NCBI GenBank assembly: GCA_036344135.1
Contig: JAYYUG010000048.1
Location: forward strand, 1-5,540
Length of the DNA stretch: 5,540 bases
Source of the DNA: GCA-002731945 sp036344135
GTDB lineage: Bacteria; Pseudomonadota; Alphaproteobacteria; MED-G09
Direction: 5' to 3'
Shown here: positions 4,755-5,540 of the stretch, piece after piece
Position numbering within the stretch: position 1 is the first letter of the stretch
How the letters are laid out: the number at the start of each line of letters is the position of its first letter
Position numbers and translations under genes: made by a program
Notes under the pieces: generated by a model
Told to the model about the DNA's origin: nothing
Databases searched by the model: none
The model's input: only the letters and a program-made list of their open reading frames with translations

Positions 4755-5540
4755 TCATAAAACTCCGAGCCTCTTTCTCAAGTCAGTACTTGAGGTAGTA
4801 TACTGAAAAGTAATTTTCTTATCTGGATAGACATATGAGTGTGCTTTCTGGGCCATTAGAGCGGCTTCGTGGAACCCACATAAAATTAATTTAAGTTTCC
4901 CAGGATAGGTGTTGATATCTCCAATAGCAAAAATTCCTTTTTGGTCTGTTTCAAATTTTTCGGTATCAACAGAAACTAGGTTTTCATTAAGATTAATGCC
5001 CCAATTCGCTACTGGACCCAGTTTCATTGTAAGCCCAAAAAAAGGTAAAATAGTGTCACAATTTATTATAATTTCATTGTCTCCTTGACTACAAACCAAA
5101 CTATCTAAAATACCATCCTCACCATTTAAAGATTTTACTTGACCCAAATGAAATTTTATTTTTTTTTCTGAAATGAGCAAAGATACTTTGTTAACTGTTT
5201 CAGGGGTTGCTCGAAATTCCTCTCTTCTGTGAATAAGAGTCGTTGAATCGGCGTCATCATTTAGTGTTATTGCCCAGTCCAAAGCTGAATCTCCACCGCC
5301 AACAATAACTATATTTTTTCCTTTAAATTTTTTTCTGTCACGAATTGAATAAAAAACTGATTTATTTTCGTATTCACTTATACCTTTAATAGGCGGTTTC
5401 TTAGGTTGAAAACTTCCTCCCCCAGCAGCAATAACAACAACTTTTGAGAGAAAGGCTTTTCCTGTATCTGTCTTAGTTTTCCATAAATCATCTCCCTCTC
5501 TTTCTAATTCAGTAATCATGCTAGATAAGTGAAAATTAGG
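4755..5540 (-). CDS. Ferredoxin--NADP reductase, type 2 (N-terminus beyond the right edge)
   Basis: FAD enzyme transferring electrons between ferredoxin (or flavodoxin) and NADP(H), built like thioredoxin reductase. The visible 261 residues are the C-terminal part of a protein usually near 340. The frame stays open to the window edge (PNFHLSS precedes the first internal Met at 5519), so that Met is not the start. In visible-residue numbering, the first FAD domain ends with VVIAAGGGSFQPKKPP (about 35-50). The NADP-binding motif VGGGDSALDW is at 80-89, followed by LIHRREEFRATPE (102-114), and the second FAD segment is FAIGDINTYPGKLKLI (204-219) with GFHEAALMA after it. The CxxC of thioredoxin reductase, expected just before the NADP motif, is absent (FYSIRDRKKF there), and the ending FQYTTSS-LRKRLGV is typical of alphaproteobacterial FNR2. 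It converges on the lipoprotein gene with 2 bases between stops; its TGA is the only non-TAA stop codon among the complete gene ends seen. Confidence 0.92.
   Translation of the reverse strand, partial: PNFHLSSMITELEREGDDLWKTKTDTGKAFLSKVVVIAAGGGSFQPKKPPIKGISEYENKSVFYSIRDRKKFKGKNIVIVGGGDSALDWAITLNDDADSTTLIHRREEFRATPETVNKVSLLISEKKIKFHLGQVKSLNGEDGILDSLVCSQGDNEIIINCDTILPFFGLTMKLGPVANWGINLNENLVSVDTEKFETDQKGIFAIGDINTYPGKLKLILCGFHEAALMAQKAHSYVYPDKKITFQYTTSSTDLRKRLGVL
4777..4794. repeat. Perfect 7-bp hairpin at the convergent gene junction
   Basis: CTCAAGT (4777-4783) and ACTTGAG (4788-4794) form a perfect 7-bp stem with a 4-base loop, inside the last codons of the ferredoxin reductase gene and 25 bases past the lipoprotein stop. 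A competing pairing joins CAGTA (4784-4788) with TACTG (4801-4805). Neither strand has a T-run behind it, so it is not a standard intrinsic terminator. It could still pause polymerase or protect 3' mRNA ends where no intergenic room exists. Confidence 0.35.

Noticed and set aside
5517..5519. Start codon for the reductase at 5519
   Set aside because: The frame remains open upstream with family-like residues (PNFHLSS), and the N-terminal FAD domain would be missing, so the gene continues beyond the window and this Met is internal.

Overview
The window is a compact, AT-rich stretch (about one third G+C by eye) of a bacterial chromosome. RecA, DksA, AlaS and the ferredoxin-NADP reductase all look alphaproteobacterial: RecA carries GDSLPGLQARLMSQ and RIGAIKDREQIVGNQTRV, and DksA is the form with a single zinc-finger cysteine. 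Short intergenic gaps and low G+C suggest a streamlined, possibly marine, alphaproteobacterium. The exact lineage cannot be fixed from this sequence. No tRNA, rRNA, insertion sequence, CRISPR array or phage gene was seen, and no gene-free stretch exceeds about 205 bases.

Minus-strand block (1-2314), read right to left: dksA, a T-tract terminator, a recA promoter with a near-consensus alphaproteobacterial SOS box, recA, and after 66 bases the 5' part of alaS, which runs off the left edge. This is information-processing housekeeping: stringent-response control of RNA polymerase, recombination and SOS repair, and alanine tRNA charging.

Plus-strand block (2457-4752) is a tight three-gene operon with 2-base gaps. 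It encodes a MoxR-type AAA+ ATPase, a VWA-domain protein of the CoxE-like/COG3825 kind, and a small cysteine-containing lipoprotein. MoxR and VWA partners usually act together as a chaperone that matures or remodels a protein complex. The client of this widespread pair is not evident here. The operon diverges from dksA across 142 bases that hold overlapping promoters.

The right edge (4755-5540, minus) is the C-terminal part of a type 2 ferredoxin-NADP reductase, converging on the lipoprotein gene with only 2 bases between stop codons.

The most unusual observation is upstream of recA. An in-frame ATG with a good Shine-Dalgarno (GGAG) starts a segment that resembles the N-terminal extension of rhizobial RecA (here LKVVKDNS, as I recall LRLVEDNS there), but its fourth codon is TAG. 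The usual long N-terminus therefore appears to be cut by a stop codon, leaving RecA to start at a downstream ATG with a poor Shine-Dalgarno, by reinitiation, or by readthrough.
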